Below, one piece after another: positions 63,029 through 64,000 of a DNA stretch of 64,000 nt (its first letter is position 1; each line of letters opens with the position of its first letter). A model generated the notes under the pieces. It ran no database searches, was not told the origin of the DNA, and was given only the letters and a program-made list of their open reading frames with translations. The position numbers were made by a program, and so were the translations under genes. The stretch is from positions 18,750-82,749 of the forward strand of contig NZ_JNXE01000044.1 in NCBI RefSeq assembly GCF_000716605.1, read 5' to 3'. Origin of the DNA: Streptomyces sp. NRRL F-525 (GTDB lineage Bacteria > Actinomycetota > Actinomycetes > Streptomycetales > Streptomycetaceae).

Positions 63029-63055
63029 GCAGATGCATGGGCAGATGCACGTGCA
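63029..63055 (-). promoter_or_regulatory. 27-bp element, copy 2, upstream of the DUF397 gene
   Basis: On the minus strand it reads TGCACGTGCATCTGCCC, then A, then TGCATCTGC, differing from the copy at 61991 by one base. It lies 120-146 bp upstream of the DUF397 start, in the same orientation relative to the gene it precedes. Confidence 0.8.
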
Positions 63056-63114
63056 CGGGGGGTGGTCCTCCGGTTACAGCTTTGACGACTGCTTTACCGA
63101 TGCCGTTCCAGCGT

Positions 63115-63132
63115 CTGCCCAGGACCGGGCAG
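63115..63132 (-). terminator. Small hairpin after rpsR2
   Basis: CTGCCC, six-base loop, GGGCAG, about 52 bp past the rpsR2 stop codon. The stem is short, so this is tentative. Confidence 0.4.
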
Positions 63133-63184
63133 GACATGTACTAGGGAAGACGTGTACGGGGGCCCTTGTGTTCCATGCGCGCGG

Positions 63185-63430
63185 CTATCGGGTCGAGTAC
63201 GGCAACAATGCCATCTCCCGGGCGTTCTTGATCGCGGCCGCCAACTGCCGCTGCTGCCGTGCGGATACGCCGGTGACGCGGCGGCTGCGGATCTTGCCGC
63301 GGTCGGAGACGAAGGTGCGCAGCAGGGCGGTGTCCTTGTAGTCGATGTACGTCACTCCGGCCGAATCCAGGGGACTACGACGGGACTTGGCGGGTCGGCG
63401 CGCGGACTTGAGGTCGGGCTTGCGGGGCAC
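63185..63430 (-). CDS. rpsR2: 30S ribosomal protein S18, zinc-independent paralogue
   Basis: 81 residues of bS18: [40 protein letters not shown] and [10 protein letters not shown]. It contains no cysteine, so it is a C-minus form lacking the Zn ribbon that the housekeeping actinobacterial S18 may carry. In Streptomyces such paralogues are in the Zur regulon and replace zinc-containing forms in zinc shortage. The GTG at 63430 lies two bases after the cobW stop, with GGAG inside the cobW end, so translation is coupled. Confidence 0.92.
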   Translation of the reverse strand: MPRKPDLKSARRPAKSRRSPLDSAGVTYIDYKDTALLRTFVSDRGKIRSRRVTGVSARQQRQLAAAIKNAREMALLPYSTR

Positions 63431-63432
63431 GG

Positions 63433-64000
63433 TCAGATCTCCAGCAGGGTGTCGAAGGCGGACGGGATGCGTTTCCAGGCGCTACGGCCCGCGGCGTACT
63501 CGGTATCGGTCAACAGGCAGGACTCCAGGAGCAGTTCGAGTCCGTCGCGGTCGAGGCCGGGGGAGGTGAAGACGAGGTGCTGGCAGCAGTCGCCGTGCTC
63601 CGGGTGCCAGTCGAGCGCGGCGGCTGCGCGGCGTACCGGTGGCACCAACTCCCAGGCCGCGTCCGGCAATGAGGCCAGCCACGGGCCCGCGCTCTCCACG
63701 CAGAGGGCGCCGCCGGCCGCGTCCCAGTGCAGGAGCGAGTCGGGTTTGTCGGCGAGCCAGAAGCGGCCTCGGCTGCGGGCGGCGGCGCAGGTGATGTCCT
63801 CTAGTGCGGCGTAGAGGCGCTCCGGGTGGAAGGGGCGGCGGCGGTGCCAGACGAGGGTGGTTACGCCGTGGGCGTCTGCCTCTACGGGGAGTAGGGCGCA
63901 GGCGGGGTGTTGGGCTGCGGCTGCGGCGTCTACGTCGAAGCCGGCGAAGGCTGCGTGGGCGAGGGCGCCGTGTTGGGGGGACCGGGATGGGGGTGGGTGG
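63433..64000 (-). CDS. CobW-family GTP-dependent metallochaperone, C-terminal part (runs off window)
   Basis: 188 codons plus the stop are visible; the 5' part lies beyond 64000. The visible part is the CobW C-terminal domain, with [56 protein letters not shown] and a final SAFDTLLEI. The GTPase domain with the metal-binding CxCC motif would be upstream. Zur-controlled CobW proteins are thought to deliver zinc to essential enzymes in scarcity. It is co-transcribed with rpsR2, which supports a zinc-starvation operon. Confidence 0.9.
   Translation of the reverse strand, partial: HPPPSRSPQHGALAHAAFAGFDVDAAAAAQHPACALLPVEADAHGVTTLVWHRRRPFHPERLYAALEDITCAAARSRGRFWLADKPDSLLHWDAAGGALCVESAGPWLASLPDAAWELVPPVRRAAAALDWHPEHGDCCQHLVFTSPGLDRDGLELLLESCLLTDTEYAAGRSAWKRIPSAFDTLLEI

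Overview
The window is high-GC actinobacterial chromosome and almost certainly Streptomyces. The evidence is strong G/C bias at third codon positions, many GTG starts, and a gene set typical of that genus: CseB/CseC, ClpC, Lsr2, a complete TipA, a WhiJ/DUF397/ATPase trio, and a zinc-free S18 paralogue beside a CobW protein. From memory, the backbone order resembles the S. coelicolor interval that starts at the sigE-cse locus; no search was run. Strand use is mixed and most transcription units are short.

Layout. 1-2.2 kb: cell-envelope-stress two-component pair cseB-cseC, with the likely cseA tail at the left edge. 2.3-8.3 kb: a coupled AraC/VOC/methyltransferase operon, a divergent MFS pump/TetR pair over a large inverted repeat, a secreted M23 peptidase and a secreted HAD phosphatase. 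8.4-11.4 kb: a large NACHT NTPase with leucine-rich repeats, the best candidate defence gene. 11.5-18 kb: clpC, lsr2, a GNAT enzyme, a BlaI-type regulator and small conserved proteins. 17.9-23.3 kb: a tightly overlapped NAD/CoA precursor operon (DUF2520 gene, panC, nadB, nadC, coaX). 23.5-28.1 kb: a threonine-aldolase-like enzyme, an ArsR-type regulator and a NarL-type two-component system.

28.2-37 kb: a MidA-family methyltransferase next to an isolated NuoD paralogue, two bacterial PH-domain membrane proteins, an acidic coiled-coil membrane protein, and a divergent esterase/MprF-like pair. 37.5-46.7 kb: the folate genes folP, folB, folK and folE, then ftsH, hpt, tilS and a DUF2342 metalloprotease. 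46.8-53.2 kb: dacB with an 11-residue repeat tail, ppa, a ThrE-type exporter, a DedA protein with a Gln-rich tail, a YbjQ protein and tipA. 53.3-58.6 kb: a ClC channel plus glutamate decarboxylase pair, and a PadR-controlled ABC transporter whose permease looks truncated by a repeat. 58.7-64 kb: DinB protein, aldehyde dehydrogenase, the WhiJ-like cluster, then rpsR2 and cobW running off the right edge.

The most novel-looking items are: (i) an almost identical 27-bp element upstream of both the ATPase and the DUF397 gene of the WhiJ-like cluster; (ii) a NuoD paralogue that keeps the arginine methylated in NDUFS2 by the MidA homologue NDUFAF7, but has Trp in place of the quinone-binding Tyr, beside a MidA gene; (iii) the stand-alone NACHT-LRR protein; and (iv) several unreported-looking operator-type repeats. 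No tRNA, rRNA, CRISPR array, transposase or prophage gene was seen.
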